Assembly (NCBI RefSeq): GCF_021155775.2
Contig: NC_060233.1
Coordinates: 32,333,077-32,397,076 of the forward strand
DNA: 64,000 bases
From: Neodiprion pinetum
Lineage: Eukaryota; Arthropoda; Insecta; Hymenoptera; Diprionidae
Reading direction: 5' to 3'
Within the stretch, counting starts at the first letter, position 1, and each line of letters opens with the position of its first letter. The translations under genes were made by a program, and so were the position numbers. The notes beneath the pieces were generated by a model. The model was not told the origin of the DNA. It made no database searches and saw nothing but the letters and a program-made list of their open reading frames with translations. Below, one piece after another: positions 10,582 through 25,500 of this stretch.

Positions 10582-12722
10582 CGAAGGAGGTCTAATACGC
10601 GGTTTTAACGGGGTGATTTCGAAACGTTGAAAAAATAATCGGCTTTCGGAAATAATCGGCGTGTAGTCTAAGCCCCGGAATATGATTCCAGAGGCCGCGC
10701 CGTGTCCCACACTTTAATTTTCGTTTATTTTCTCAAGCTGCAACAGCGAGCGCCGGGCCGGGATATACGTAAACGAGATTGCAGCTGCAACCGGAAACGG
10801 TGAGGAAAGTTACATCGCGATTATTCTCATGCAGATGAAGAGGTGATACGTCGAGCTTAAAAATATGTCGGTTAACAAATTTCGCAACGATGCGGGGTGT
10901 TTGTTCGCGCAAACAATACCGAGTGGAATAATTCAAACGGGCTTAATTGACGCGGCGCTAATTTGTTACGCGATCTCTAAACGTGGGCAGCTCTCATCGT
11001 GCTCGATTATAATAATTCGGCGTAAGCGAGGCTGGCGGCGAGGCTGAAGCGTGTACGAAAAGTATCAACGCAACGAAAACTCTGTACCTATACATTTTTC
11101 CAATCAGCGAATTCGGCTTTATTTGCCTTCAGCGACCCCGGCGAAACGATATTTGGCATACGAATATCCCGCCCTTTTCGCGTTTCCGATTTTTTTGCTC
11201 TCCCCCTTCGCTCCTCCGAGTTAGATCGATGCAGCCTACGCTTATGTTTCCGACTCATTTTTTTTCTTCTTTACGTATCCTCCGCACGTCAGTTCGCGTA
11301 AAACGTTAAACGGAAACGGGCCAACCAGGCGTTGCTGTACGCTCTTCATTTATTCTGCAGCTTCTTTCTTCGATTTTTCGTCTCGTATTCTTCCTCCCTG
11401 TCGCTCTGTTACAGTAAGCCCTTTACTGGCGTGGCAAATGAGAGAAAAAATAGAGGGCGAAATACATCCAGACAAAGGGGAGCCTCTTCGCTCTCTGCTC
11501 CAATGATCGAACGGAACAAATCCTGACAAGCTTTGTCATAATATTTATCGTTTCGAACCGCTACACCACTTCTCGAATCCGTAGGTACGTACATATACGA
11601 GTACGCCTTCGGTGTGCTACTGCTGGGCGCCCTTTTTTTCATCAATTTTTATTCTCGCGTGACGACCGTAAAATCTCGTTGTTACAGTTTATTTCTCGAA
11701 CGAATTTTTTGTTTGTTTGTCAAATGTTGTGAAATGGCCGCTGTTCATATTGTACATGACAGAACGGAGTCAATGACTGCACCATGTGAAAGCGAAATGA
11801 GATACGTGTAATACATATCTGTCGGACAATGAAGGATGAAACACGATTAGAAATCGAAATACATGCACGAACTCGTTTGTGGAAACCAACGAAATTCCTT
11901 GAAATTTTATAAGGTATCAATTTCGGGATGTATATAACTTCTTTCAAATTTCGCAGAAACTTGGCCGACGTTTGAAAGTCGCGACTCACTATCGGTCGTT
12001 TAGAAATTCTGTAAGAAATTCTCAGCAGAGTCTGTTCAACGCAGGTATTTGCGGTTTAATAATTCTTGAAACTCATTCATATTCTAAAAATCCTGCAGCT
12101 CTCCGAAGTTTGATCACAAAATTATATTGAGTTTTACAATATTCGTTAGATTTCTACGAAACCCAAAAAAGAGCACGGTGTCTTCCAATACACAATCTTC
12201 GGTACCAAGATGAACTTATACAAACAAAGTATCAAAGAGATCCTGTGAAATATCACGTTTGATTCATACAAATAAAGTCCGGAAAATCCCAGGTAAAGTT
12301 CTTTGTAGGTAATCAGCAAAATTCGACTCTACATTCCCAGCAGTAAATATCGGCAATTTATCAAAAATAAGATGGAGCGTTTGCAATAGTATGGGGTTTT
12401 AGGATTCGAGGTAGGCAATAGGCGGACTCCGTTAAGACGTATCTCCATCCACGGCTGACAAGTATATTTGATCAAGAATGAAAAGTGGGAGCGGAAAAGA
12501 GAGAGAGAAAGAGCCAGGTATCGTTTTTCACTCCCGAGTACCGAGCACCGGTTGATCCCAGCTGAAAGTAGTTATTTAATATGTTTCAAGAAGGATTAGG
12601 TATCGTATTTCTCCACGGCTTGACCTTACACAGCCATCTTCCAGGCCCTCTTGCTTGCGTTATACCCACACATCTTTGTCCGAGCATCAATGCGGCGTGC
12701 GCACTTGAGAGAGGAAGACAGA

Positions 12723-12757
12723 GGGAGAGCGAGAGAGAGAGAGAGAGACAGAGAGAG
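12723..12757. repeat. GA-rich microsatellite
   Basis: Imperfect (GA)n tract, interrupted by GC and AC steps. Confidence 0.85.
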
Positions 12758-13187
12758 GCGTGGAGCAAGTAACGAGAGGAAAAGTCGGACGGTGCATATT
12801 CCGGACATTCCGTGTTCTCACGTCGGGAACCATCTTCATTCTGACAACGAGAATGATGTCAGTGGCGGTTATCACCTCTGCAATTATTCTCCTGCGATTT
12901 CACTTTCTATTCTCATCTAGTCCTTGCTTTTATTACGATTGCCAAGAAAATTTTGATCATACCAATTTTATCTCGAATATCTAAATATAACCGTGAGACG
13001 TATTACGAATTTTAAAGCTGTCAATTATAATCATTATATCATACATCATACATCACACATCATACATAGTATTAAAGTTCGAAACCAAAGATTGAATGTT
13101 TCGGATGTTCGGATATTCAGAAAGTGATGTCACCCAAATTTTTTTTTCCTTTGACGTGATCGATCTAAACTCAGCCAGCCAAATTCT

Positions 13188-13577
13188 TCAGTCTGGAAAC
13201 AAACGCGCAGTAGAGCGGACGTATAAGAATCGCGCTCCGCAGATTTCGAGTACCGAGTTCTCTACCTCCACGATCCTGCGCTTCGGTTCCGCTTCCCGGT
13301 GCAACTCGACTTCCAAGACAAGCGCTCCGTAGTTTGTGCGCTCCAGGTTCGCTACCTGGTGACTTTTGATCTTCAGAACTAATTTTCCGTAGTTCTGGCT
13401 GTCCAGGTCTCTGATCTGGTGACTTTTGACCTTTACCAGTAATTTTCTGTGGTTCCTGCGCTCCAGGTCCGCTACCTGGTGAACCTCGACTTCACGGACT
13501 AGCGGACCAACATTTATTACCCATTGAACAACCCTCAAGTAGCGAGGGTGTGAGGTATCTGGTAAATCTCGTATCAT
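13188..13577 (-). repeat. 60-bp tandem repeat with an open 129-codon minus-strand frame
   Basis: Four units start at 13278, 13338, 13398 and 13458, exactly 60 bp apart; the fourth decays after about 13510, and a weaker unit precedes the first. Units differ by many substitutions but no length change. The minus strand stays open from an ATG at 13577 to 13188 and gives 20-residue units with a shared pattern (for example VKVKSHQIRDLDSQNYGK and LKIKSHQVANLERTNYGA). The plus strand has stops in the matching frame. I do not recognise the protein. A gene fragment, a degenerate minisatellite or a coding repeat from a transposon are all possible, so it is not called as a gene. Confidence 0.6.
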
Positions 13578-14604
13578 CTATAAAAACACTGACCATGAGT
13601 AAGCGAGCGCAGCGAGCGCACGAACACAAAAACCAGCTACACTAGGCATCCGACTCCAAGCGAGCTTTAGCGAGCGTGGGTTTTAAAGCTAGTATGTATA
13701 ACTTTCGAACAATTCTATCGTTTTCGACTAATATTGAAACGGTTAACAAAACTATTGACGTTGTGCAATCCAACGAGTGTCTCTGCCAAGAGCTGAAAAA
13801 TAGGTATGAAAAATTGAACGAAGTATTTCATTGATAGTTTGAAAGAAATAAATGATGAATGAAAACATGCCCCGTATTTCTACATCTCTTCTCAATAAAA
13901 TTGTCGTAATATTATTATAATATTATAGAAATTATCAAAATTGAAGATTTTTCCGGTCGTAAGGAGAAAAGAAATCACACAGTTTTCCAAGGTTTTCGTC
14001 AGTATAACGATTTTGAAATTGTTGACTCTACTTTGACAATACCGGGGAATTTGACGTCAATTTTACTCAATCTTACGCACCTCCGACAAACTTTGAGAAG
14101 CAATAGTAAAAACAAATTTTTTCTTTCCAAGTCTTACTTCGCAGACGGTGGCAGCTTAGCTTCGCTTAGCTTAGCTTCATTCGTTGGCACGACGCTGGTT
14201 GCAGAGAAATCTCTGAGCATAGGCCTGAGGAGGAGAACCCGTGCCTCGCATCCGGTCCTGCCAGTCGAGCTGGACCATCGGAGACAAAGTGCAGGGGGAT
14301 CGTAGTGCCGCATTAAACAAATTGTAAATAACAATGGTAGATTCGGACGCGCCCAGACTCATTTCCGGTCAGGTCCGTCCAACGGGTAGCGATGTGCAGG
14401 CTCCGGGTGCCTGCTCTCTTATTAAATTGGTCAGGCTCGAACGGTTTCGCTCTTTATAATTAAACCGGGCGATACACAGAAGCACAACGATTAGTCCCCC
14501 CTTCAATTCACTTGTCGCGTGTATAACAAGGCACCGCACAGCGCACACTGTACCTCATCTTGGTAACAAGCTCTGACCTCGACCCATCTTTACATCTGTT
14601 TCAG

Positions 14605-15961
14605 AACCAAACGCCACCCATGCTTTAGTGAAGGTGAAATCAAGGAAGAAAGCCGGGCCGCAAGATGTGGCGCGTAATAGTCAGCGCACTTCTCCTGGCG
14701 GTGCCAGCTAGGTCGAAGGTGTCCGTCTTGCCCCACGACGTCTACCCGGGCTTCGAGGTGAAGCAGCTCCACGGGGCGGGTCGGGAGCCGTCGAACTACC
14801 GGCTGCTGGAGACGGGATTCTCAAAGTACTTCGCGGTCCTTGACAACGGGATGGTGATGACAACCTCGGATCTTACGCCGCTGGTGAACCGGCCGGTGAA
14901 CCTGATCGTCCTCGAGGAGCTGGGCAACCGGACCCAGACCCACGATCTCCACCTCTACGTGCTCGACAGGAAGAACATGCTCACATTCTCTCACGGGCAT
15001 CTGGGCGACGGCGAGGTGGCGGAAAATGCCCCGGCGAAGACGGTGGTCGTCGGTTTCCCGATGCTACACGCGTCCGGGAACTTCCCGGTCCACTACAAGA
15101 TCTTGCCCGAAGTCGGCGACAGGCCCTTCGTTTTGATGGACACGCGGACCGGGAACACGGGCCCTAATTTGACCCTGAAAAGCTCGGGCCAGGGGGTTAG
15201 AGTCGTGACGTCGAGACCCTTGGACCGCGAAACGAAGCAGAGTTACACGGTGGTCATCCACGCCTCCGACTCCGACTTCATAAGCAGGTCCAAGATCAGC
15301 GGGCGAGTTACGGTACTGGACGAGAACGATAACAGCCCGGTATTCGAGAGCGAGGTCTACAGGTTCGTCATAAAACCGACGAACCTCGGGGCGTCGCCGA
15401 ACGACGCGGTTGCCGAGTGGAAGAGGTTCTCCACTATCGGCAAGGTCCGGGCGACCGACGCGGACGGCGACAAACTCGCCTACAGGCTCGTCGCGCCCAG
15501 CAATCTCGTCGTGATCGTACCGCAAACTGGGGAGATCCTCTTGACGGGAGACCCTCAGAGCTCGTTGGAGGAGGACATGGAGGTGGAAATCATGATCGAG
15601 GCCCACGACGTTAGAACGCCAAGCAGGATCAGCGAGAAGCCGGCGAAGGTCCTTCTGCAGTTTGTCACATCGATACCGATTCGCGAGGAGCATAGAATCG
15701 AGAAACGACGGGTCACCAGAGCCGTAAGACCCACGAAGAAGGTGGAATTCAGCGAGACCAGCGGCGAGGAAGAAGGTAAAGTCGTGTTTCAGCTTGAGAA
15801 GGAAACCGAGAGGGAAACGTTCAAGATCAAGGATGAGAATCAGTGGGTCACCGTCACGGCAAACGGATCCGTAAGGGTTCGACAGAAGTGGGACTACGAG
15901 GAACTTGGGCCCGAGAAAACCATTGACTTCTGGGTCATAATCAATAACGCAGGCATTGGTG
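14605..15961 (+). CDS. CadN: CadN exon 1 (5' UTR end, start codon, first EC repeats)
   Basis: The exon opens after an acceptor (CTGTTTCAG) with 60 nt of untranslated sequence; translation starts at 14665. Residues 1-432: signal peptide, a VLPHD-containing N-terminal region, one EC repeat closed by DENDNSPVF, a second, then a basic patch (EKRRVTRAVRP) that could be a proprotein-convertase site. It ends with a 1-nt phase before GTTAGT. Unlike later exons it is GC-rich and very long. Confidence 0.93.
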
Positions 15962-18900
15962 GTTAGTAAATGATTTTCCGTTAAGCTTGCACACTACGAA
16001 GATTGTCCTATTATTTTTATACCCCCTAATTGGGGCGTGAGAACGTAAATCGGTCCTTATTTGTGTCAGCCCCATCGATCAAACCCCATTCCATTACGTT
16101 CTGAATCTCCGATCACGAGTGTCTAAGAAATTGGGATCGAAATTGGGGTAAAAACTTACAGGCTAAATTACAATGGATATTTTTCAATGCACCCCGATAC
16201 TCGTCCGAGGCATATGGTTTTACTATTTCATACGGTATTTTCTATTGAAGGATGGTGCGCCAAGCATTTCGACCTCCTCTGTCGATTCCCACATGGTACA
16301 TAGTATTTCCTATTTTTATTTCTATCGGCTGGTTGTTCTAACTACTGCAATCGTCAAAGCTATCTGTCGACTCTTAATTCACCGGCTTTAATTTTTGCTT
16401 TCAACGAAGAAAAACAAGAAACGCCATGGATGCGCTTTGCTCTCGCCTCATTCTGCAGTCCTTTTAATGTTGATCATCGCATTAACTTCTAATCAATACG
16501 GTCACATCGAAATCGAACATCGCTTTCCATTTTTGTGCAGAGTTCAACCAATGCGAGTTTATTCAGATGCACACTGCTTACAGTGCTGTATTTCCAAAAT
16601 TTGATGCAATATTCTCAAAGAATTGGAGTAAAACGAGTTGAACGTAAGAAAAACTGATTTGGCGCCAAGATTTACACAATATTACGTGGATAAGTATCGT
16701 AATCTTGTTTACTCAGTCTTAGTGTTTGTTTCCCAGTTCGTTGAGCGAACATCAGATTTTAGATTAGCTCCAAAGGTGTGCATCGTCTTCCTCTTGGACT
16801 CGACACAATGCGAGAACCGATTGATTTTCCTTCTATTTAACTATGCATACTGTACTGTGAATGACACCTATTCACACACTTTACTAATATCATTCTTCTT
16901 TATCGCTGGCAATAGCAGCACTGAAATGTAAGTATATAAAAATGTCGAGATATATATATATGTATATATATATATGTATGTATGTATTGCAACGTACCGG
17001 CTATCCGACATACTCGTACACCTAACCGAGACAGGCATGATAGATCAACATAACAGAACCAACCTAACATGAGCAGGACAACCTCTACACACGACGACGC
17101 AAAAACATCGGTATAATAAACCGAGTGTATAAGTACCACGCTGGAGGAGAATAGAATCCACGATAATTTCGAATCAAACCGACCAAATTCATCGATAAAT
17201 TAGGAAAAAGGGAAAAGAAGGCGACAATAGATTAGCTAGGACAATTTCACGGTTAAACATAGATTCTCGTAGAACGAAATTAATTTTATGTTATTTATAT
17301 ATATAATTTTATGCAATACCTATCTTTCTTGTCCCTATTCCCTCGAGATAGCCCGAATTTAATAAACCATATCATTACTAACATCTTTCTGCAGTGAACT
17401 CACAACCGATGCACTTTCCACGAGCAGAGCAGCTCTTGAGAAAGGCCGCAAACGTTACAGTATATAATATATATGTGTGTATATACATATATATATATAT
17501 ATATACATTCTTAGTCTTTCATGAATTTCTGCATCCATTTGTGATTTGCATCAACTAAGATTTAACAAGTATCTACGGAATTTTGGTTGTCTTATTTTTC
17601 CATCTAAACGCTTTCTAAACTTATTCTTATATGTATGATTACATTGAAGTTAACATTCCCTTCCCTCAGGGAATACCTTACACTGATTTCTCGGCCTCCG
17701 ATAATTCCAGATACTGATAATCAGCGCGTTATCATCCACGTCAAAGACGTCAATGACGAACCACCCCGATTTATCAATCGACCATTGCCCATGCAAGCCG
17801 TGGTTCAGCTGAACGCGCCGCCGAATACTCCGGTCTTCACACTCCAAGCAAGAGATCCTGACACAGATCACAACATTCATTATTTTATCGTCAGGGATCG
17901 AAGTAAGCGAAACCCAGACGACTTATCACTTAAATTCTTTGATATTTTGAGCAATTTCACAACGCCTGACATTCCGTTTCACAGCCGGCGGTCGATTCGA
18001 AGTAGACGAGCGATCAGGTGTCGTGCGGACTCGAGGTACGGATCTATTTCAATTGGACATGGAATACGTCCTGTACGTCAAAGCCGAGGATCAGAACGGA
18101 CGAGTGGACGACAGGCGGTACCAATCCACCCCCGAAGAACGACTCTCCATAGTCGGTGGGAAACGGGCTCCTCAATTTTACCTGCCATCTTACGAGGCCG
18201 AGATACCAGAGAATCAGAGAAAGGACTCCGAGTGAGCATGCCTAAAATAATTTCCGCCACCTTGTGGGAAAATAAAAATCAATAATGCTGATTATCAATT
18301 TCATTCAATTCCTCGTACAGCATAATATCGGTGAAGGCGAAGTCTTTCGCCGACAGAGAAATTCGCTACACCTTGAAAGCCCAGGGTCAAGGGGCTGGGA
18401 CTTTTAACATCGGTCCGACTTCTGGCATAGTGAAACTGGCCAAGGAATTGGACTTCGAGGACGTCAGACAGCCCCACGTTTATTCGTTAGTCGTAACAGC
18501 AACTGAAGACTCGGGAGGATTTTCAACGTCCGTCGAGGTGAGCAATCTTTCCGCCGAATTGATACCCTGTTCGGTTGGAGAGTCTACCGTTCGATTATCC
18601 CTACTTTGACCGTAATACTTCACGCTTTTAATGCCTGATAATTTCAGCTCACTATTAGAGTATCGGACGTCAATGACAACGCCCCGAAATTCGAGCTGCC
18701 TGATTACCAGGCTCACAATGTCGACGAGGATATTCCGCTCGGTACCAGCATCCTGAAAGTCAAAGCGATGGACTCGGACTCCGGGACGAATGCGGAGATA
18801 GAGTACATCGTCTCGGATGATCACTTTAGCGTTGACTCGAACGGTATTATAGTCAACAACAAGCAACTCGATGCCGACAACAACAATGCCTATTACGAGT

Positions 18901-21900
18901 TCATTGTAACCGCCAAAGACAAGGGTAAGAAATTCACTTATTTCGCTGTTGAACCTTTGTTTTCACCACTCGCAAAGCTGCGCGAAGAGTTTCGTGAGTT
19001 ATGATCCGTCGAAAGATCCGAGGAAGAACGATCATAGTTCACTGTCTGAATACAGCATGTCGCGATAATTCTGTTAATCAATAAGCGGCTGATAAAGTTA
19101 CGGCAGAGTTCTTTTTCGTAATAAATTGCCACGGTGAAAGCTTTGTCAGAGAAATATCACAGCAGTGATCAGATCAGTGTTTCACCTCGAACCATCTCGA
19201 TTGTCAAAACGATTCTCCTATTCGTACTATCTGGTGAAAAATATAGGTAATGAAATCTAAAAATTTTCTTTGCGCGCAGGAGAGCCGTCGAAAACAGGAA
19301 CGGCGACGGTGCGGATTTACACGAAGAATAAAAACGACGAGGAGCCAAAATTCTCGCAGCAAGTTTACACTCCGAACGTGGACGAGAACGCGGGTCCGAA
19401 CACGTTGGTCACCACGGTGGTCGCCTCGGACAAAGACGGGGACACGGTGAGGTTTGGTTTTGTCGGTGGCGGAACGTCGGCGGGTCAGTTTGTGATCGAG
19501 GAGATAACCGGGGTGATTCGTCTCCACGGTAAATCGATTTCCCTCGACCGAGACAAGTACGAGTTGAACGTGACCGCTCTCGACGACGGGGCCTGTTGCC
19601 TGAACGGCGACTCCACCATCCACACGAGCACCGCGGTCGTCGTCGTCTTCATAACGGACGTCAACGACAACAAGCCGGTCTTCAAGGACTGTGGAACCTA
19701 CTCCCCGAAGGTCGAGGAAGGTGCTCCGAACGGCAGTCCCGTCATCAAGGTCCAGGCAACAGACCAGGACAAGGGTGTCAATGGGCAGGTGAAATACTCG
19801 ATTGTACAGCAGCCGAATCAGAAGGGGACAAAATTCACCGTCGACGAAGAAACAGGCGAAGTTTCAACCAACAAGGTACGTTTATTCTATAAAACAATCG
19901 CACCGAATGTGATTTTTTTCTGCTCCTGTAACCGTTGGTCTTTGCCCTGATCCGTTCGAATCTCTCTTGCCATTTTCAAACCTCCGATGCACCATGCTTG
20001 TACCTTATAGCTGTAAAAATATCACTAGTGTAAAGTTTTCGAATCGGTTCGTGCGATTGTTTGCCTCGTGAACGACTCTCGACCGTTGATATCTGCGTGA
20101 CCTGAATGCCGGGGTCAACGGCTGTTACCTAAGTGCATTACAGCTGACGCTCTTGGTTCCGATGTAACAATACGCCATTGCAATTATTCCAACGTACCCA
20201 ATTCAAACGGCTGCAACAGCTGCCCGACACGATTGTCGTCGTGCAGTGGCTGTTTTAAACAGACCGTAATAACCGATGTCGCTATGAAATTTCGAGTTAC
20301 GGTCAGACAGTGGGGTACATGATAATTTGCAAATTTCCACCTTCCCAAGCTTGCCAAATTGCGAATCCTTCCGAAACAGTAAATTTCACAATATCATCCG
20401 CGTTTCATTCAGGTGAGATTGCGAAAGTTTCTGCAGTATCAGCGACTCGAGTTGCAAGGGTGCAGCAGAAAAGTGCATTGCACACGAATGCGTGCAGATT
20501 ACACTTCGTGCAACCGAATACTATTGCCTGAAAAAAAGATCCTCGTGAAAGAGTGTGTGGCTTCAGTTCGATTAAGTGGCAAAAGCATTCCCGAGGTTTC
20601 CTTGGGCTTCCGGTCTCCATTTCTTCGTCGACCGTCTGTCAAATTCGCCCGTCGAATTTCACGTGCAACTAATTATTGTCACTTGCACCTGCCTAAATTC
20701 ACTCCCAGTCGATTCTGCTCTATCCAACCATAGTCCTAGATTATTAATCTTTCGTACATTTCTCCGAAGGTATTCGACCGGGAAGGGGATGATGGGAAAT
20801 TTGTATCCGTCACAGTGAAAGCGACGGATCAAGGAGAGCCGTCGCTCGAAGGCGTTTGTTCGTTTACAGTTGAAATAACGGACGTCAATGATAACCCGCC
20901 GCTGTTTGATCGGCAGGTAAATATAAACGCATGCGATTATCGGTGGGGACTGGTAATAATTTCTCGGAGAGTAACGTACGAGTAACGTGATGCCGAGAGC
21001 TTTTCCTCGGTTTACATAAACGTATAATTTACATTCGCAGAAATACGTTGAGAATGTGAAACAAGATGCTAGCACTGGGACAAACATATTGAGAGTTTCG
21101 GCCTCCGATGAGGATGCCGATAATAACGGTGCTATTGTTTACACGCTAACCGCACCGACGAATCCACTCGATTTGGAATACTTTGAAATACAACCAGAGT
21201 CTGGTTGGATCGTTCTAAAGAAAGCTCTCGACGTGAGTATTGATTTGTCATTAGAAAAAAAATTACTTCTTTCACATCATTGATCGCCTTGTTCAACTAC
21301 CCTGACTATAATCGATCGATCTGTGGAATTTGTTTACGACCAATTTACGCTCTCGGACATTCTCAACCTTTCCTATGCTGTGTAACAAACACTAAACATA
21401 TTATAATTAACACCTATTTCGTGTTGTATGATCACTTATTAAGTAGTCGTAAACAAATTTCGTTGAAAACTAAATGCAAAAAAAAAAAAAAAAAATACAA
21501 GTGAAGAAATAATAATCTGAATTATTTATAGGAAAACTTCATGATATATAGATATTTGATTCGTATAATATACACGTGTGATTTATGTATGTGTGCGTGT
21601 ATCTATTAATGTGCACAGACCGGGGTTAAGAAATTGGTAAAAATATATATGACGTATCACGGTATCATAATTTTACAGATACACGTACCTGAAATTTTAT
21701 GTATTTGTATGATGATGTGCACATTAATATGTACCTATAAATATAATTTATATACCTTGTGTGTACACCTTCTGCCGACGTTTCGAATTTACGTTAACTT
21801 ATTACGTTTCTAACACTTGTTGAATTATTTGGTTGCTAGTGAGAGAAAAAAAACTATTAACAAAAAAAAAAAAGAAAAAAAAGAAAGTATTTCCGTGTAC

Positions 21901-22516
21901 TAACATTTTAATTAATTGATTTTATACCAATATATATATATATACATATCTATATACATATATATATACATCTAATATGTATGTAATATATATGAATGTT
22001 TTATATATATATTACATACATGTGAGTGTGTGTATCTATACATATACGATATATATCATATTATATACATATATGCAACAAAATGAGTTTCCTTTGTACG
22101 GCACTTGTCTAGTTAATTATTATTCTTATATTGATATGCACAATGTGTTCACTATGGTACTTAGCTATGCCTGATTTCCTTTAAATGCTTCACGTACCTG
22201 AATTTATAAGATACTGTGAAATGAATACAGTTTGGATATTTTTTAAAGAATTTTTGTGTAAGAAACGGTATCAATATAAAAAAAAAAAATAAAAATAGAT
22301 GACAAAAGAAACGATGAAAAAGAATTCGAAAACGGAATTGAAAAGAAAGAGAAAAAAGAAAGAAATCCAAAAAAAAGAACACTGAAGCTAAATATCTAGT
22401 GATTGTTCATATCGGAAGTTTTGCCAATTTTTTTTCCAATTACGGAAATAGTTTTCCTTGAAACGAATAAAAATAAAATAACAAGACAAGAGAATTGTAC
22501 GTTATAATTTATATAC

Positions 22517-22555
<39 letters not shown>

Positions 22556-25500
22556 ACAAAATTTGTATACGTGTATAAATTGATAATTGATACAGAAACA
22601 CATGCGGGCGTCGAAGCAACGTGATGATTTTTCTTATTTTTCAAACTTTTTTTCCATATATATATATTTTTCCATATATATATATATATATATATACACA
22701 AATTAAAATTTTTTTGTTTAATGTCCTGCTGCCATTTGAACGTGTATACATGTTTTGGGACTACTATAAAATAATATGTAAATGTTTTTCAAAAGGGAAG
22801 TGATGTTTTTTAAACTTCCAGGAGGAGGTGGGAACGACATTTTTTGAGCCCCACGAGTATGGTGTATCTTCATCTGCTACGCATTTTGTGGTGCATCAGA
22901 CATAAACATTTTTTGAACATGTTTGCCCATATTTTATATGAATGTGTTTTTTGATTCCTTTACAGGAAACGGATCTCTCGCTATCGCTCTCTCTCTATAT
23001 ATATATATATACATATCTTTCTCTCTCTCTCTATATAACAATATAATAATAACAATAATAATAACAACATCTAAATCTCGGTGCTCACATTCCGATACAT
23101 GTATATATACATATATGTATGTGTAAATATACGTATACATATATATATATATTATATACACATGTGTTTGTAATACATATATGAACCGACAAGTTTTTAA
23201 TTTTTTTTTTTCCATCAGTTTTTTCAACACCGTTTTCATAATACATGCAGAGAGCGCATATATTTGTAGAACATAAGATTCTTGTCCGAGGTGTGACATT
23301 TTTTCTTCCTGTGATTGGGGCAGCATACAGCTGTTTTAACCGGACCAGAAAAAAAAACGATGATAATAATAATAAAGAAAATAATAATAACAATTGAAAG
23401 AGAACGGAAACAAAAATGAGAAAAGACAAACGGAAAGAAAGAAAAGAGAAGTGAACGAAAAAACAACGAAAATAACGTCCATCGGTTTTTGAGTGTCGTT
23501 AAAGAAATACCAAAAAGACGGGTCGTCATATTTTCACCCTTACCCGTTTTCCGATGCCTCTTTGTATAATGCATTTCTGCTTGCATGTATAAAATGCCTG
23601 CATTTTTTTATTTTGTAAAAAAAAGACTAATTTGTTGTTCTTATTGTTTATGTTTGTGTTTATTGCACCATTTACTTTCTTCGGATTTGACGATGACAAA
23701 AAAAAGGGCTGTTTTCCAGTAAGTAGGAATTTGTTGTGTTTTCAATTTGCTCAGAATTTATTCTATCATTATATTATGTTATATTACATTACATTATATT
23801 ATAATTCTATTATATTCTCGTTGATTTAATATTATACTTTGTGGAAGATGTTACATTGTCTATTATTTAATCGATCGGATCAGTTTGGAGATTTTTCTTT
23901 CTCGATCTTTTTATTTCAGGTTTGAATGATATTAAGTTTCACTTGATTTACACATTCAGCGAATGGGCAAATTAATCAATTAACAAATACATGTGTACGC
24001 ACCCCATTCAAGCGTACATACGTATTTGTCAATAGACGCTACAGTAGGTATCCGCCAAGTCGTATTTCAAAAACTGTACATGACTTTTTCTCTCGTTACA
24101 TTGCCACGTTTGCACAAAAATTATACAATTATCATATTACGGTGCATCTGAGTTGTGCCAGTGTTAATTTTTTTTTACTCGTGCACAAATTATTACAAGA
24201 AAAAAAGTACAGAAATTTAAATACACGCACTAATGTTAATCATTAGTTCAAGTGTTTATCGATTGTCGGGACACTTGTATGTATATTATACACGATGTAC
24301 ATAAATAATATTATATACTTTAGTATGTGTATATATAAAATATAAAGCAAATTCTAGGATGCAGTTAATTATCATGTATACGTATATACATATAGGTATA
24401 CGTATACATAATATAGCTACAGTGGTGAAATGTGAATTTTTTTTTTATCCTTCTTACATACCTCGATATGCTGTACTTGTATAATGATATATTATTAACA
24501 TTATAATGATGATATTAATCGCTTGTTTGAGTGTTCCAGAAATTATTGAAGTACAAATAATATATCGTTCGGGATTAATACACGACTTTCCGGATACCTA
24601 CCAATGCGCTTACGCGTTTTTCCATACATCACGGTTACGTCGATCTGATTTGATTCTTTTACTTTTTCACTTTCAAAAGTCTTTCTCTTAAATTTGTTTT
24701 TCGCGAAAATTTATATTATTTGGTCGGTGATGATACGGTCTATGCATATAGGTATATTATCTTTCCTATACCTATACGTTATACGTCGCGTTGTGTGTTC
24801 ATTACGGACGTACGCATGGCATTTCAGTATTGATGATGTAACATCGATGTGTCAAAATACATCGGTGATTCGGGCGCGTGGCATGAGAAATTTTTCACAA
24901 TGATAATTTCTGCAAACAAATCTGCGGCCAAATTTTTATTCTCTTTTTTTCTTTTTTTCTTTTTCAAACTTGATTTCAAAAGCCGAGGGGAAGGAATTGT
25001 AACGAGTCGGAAACGCGAGACGGAAAGTTTTCTCTTTTATCCTGAAGGATCCTTGGTACGAATTTCGGTAATTTTTTTCTTCTACGTTGATAAAATTAAG
25101 TTCAGCCGTGCGATCGAAAACTTACTACTCCCTCGAATTTCAATATTGAAAAGGGATTCGCATTCTTGCGGATATTTTATCAAGAGTCTGTAACCTCGAC
25201 AACTTTTTTCCGTCGTACTGCAGAAGAACGGGACATTTTTACATTCGTGATTGCAAAGAATTCGTATTTCACCCCAGGATAAAACCGCGTCGTATAAATT
25301 CTAAGTTTACTGAGTTCGAAATTGATCAATACGTAACTTTCTCCTGGCGCGCCCGAATCGCTCGGTATAAATTGACAAATTTGCTACAAGAATTGCCGCG
25401 CGCGCGTGATAAATGATTAAATGATAATGATTGGTGGAAACATTCTTTCGCATTCTGATGTATATTATATATATATATACACCCATTCATTTCTTGTATA

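Larger units (their letters stand above)
9968..14604. other. Intergenic or 5' intronic region before the cadherin
   Basis: No coding exon is recognised. The region holds an (AG)n tract, a GA-rich tract near 12.74 kb, CATACAT-type short repeats at about 13035-13070, the 60-bp tandem repeat at 13.2-13.5 kb and a GCGAGCG-rich patch at 13597-13680. Exon 1 of the cadherin as called here starts at a splice acceptor, so at least one untranslated exon should lie upstream, here or beyond the retroelement. Confidence 0.5.

Noticed and set aside
15064..15693. 209-codon minus-strand frame inside CadN exon 1
   Set aside because: Antisense shadow of a GC-rich coding exon; codon pattern and homology belong to the plus strand.
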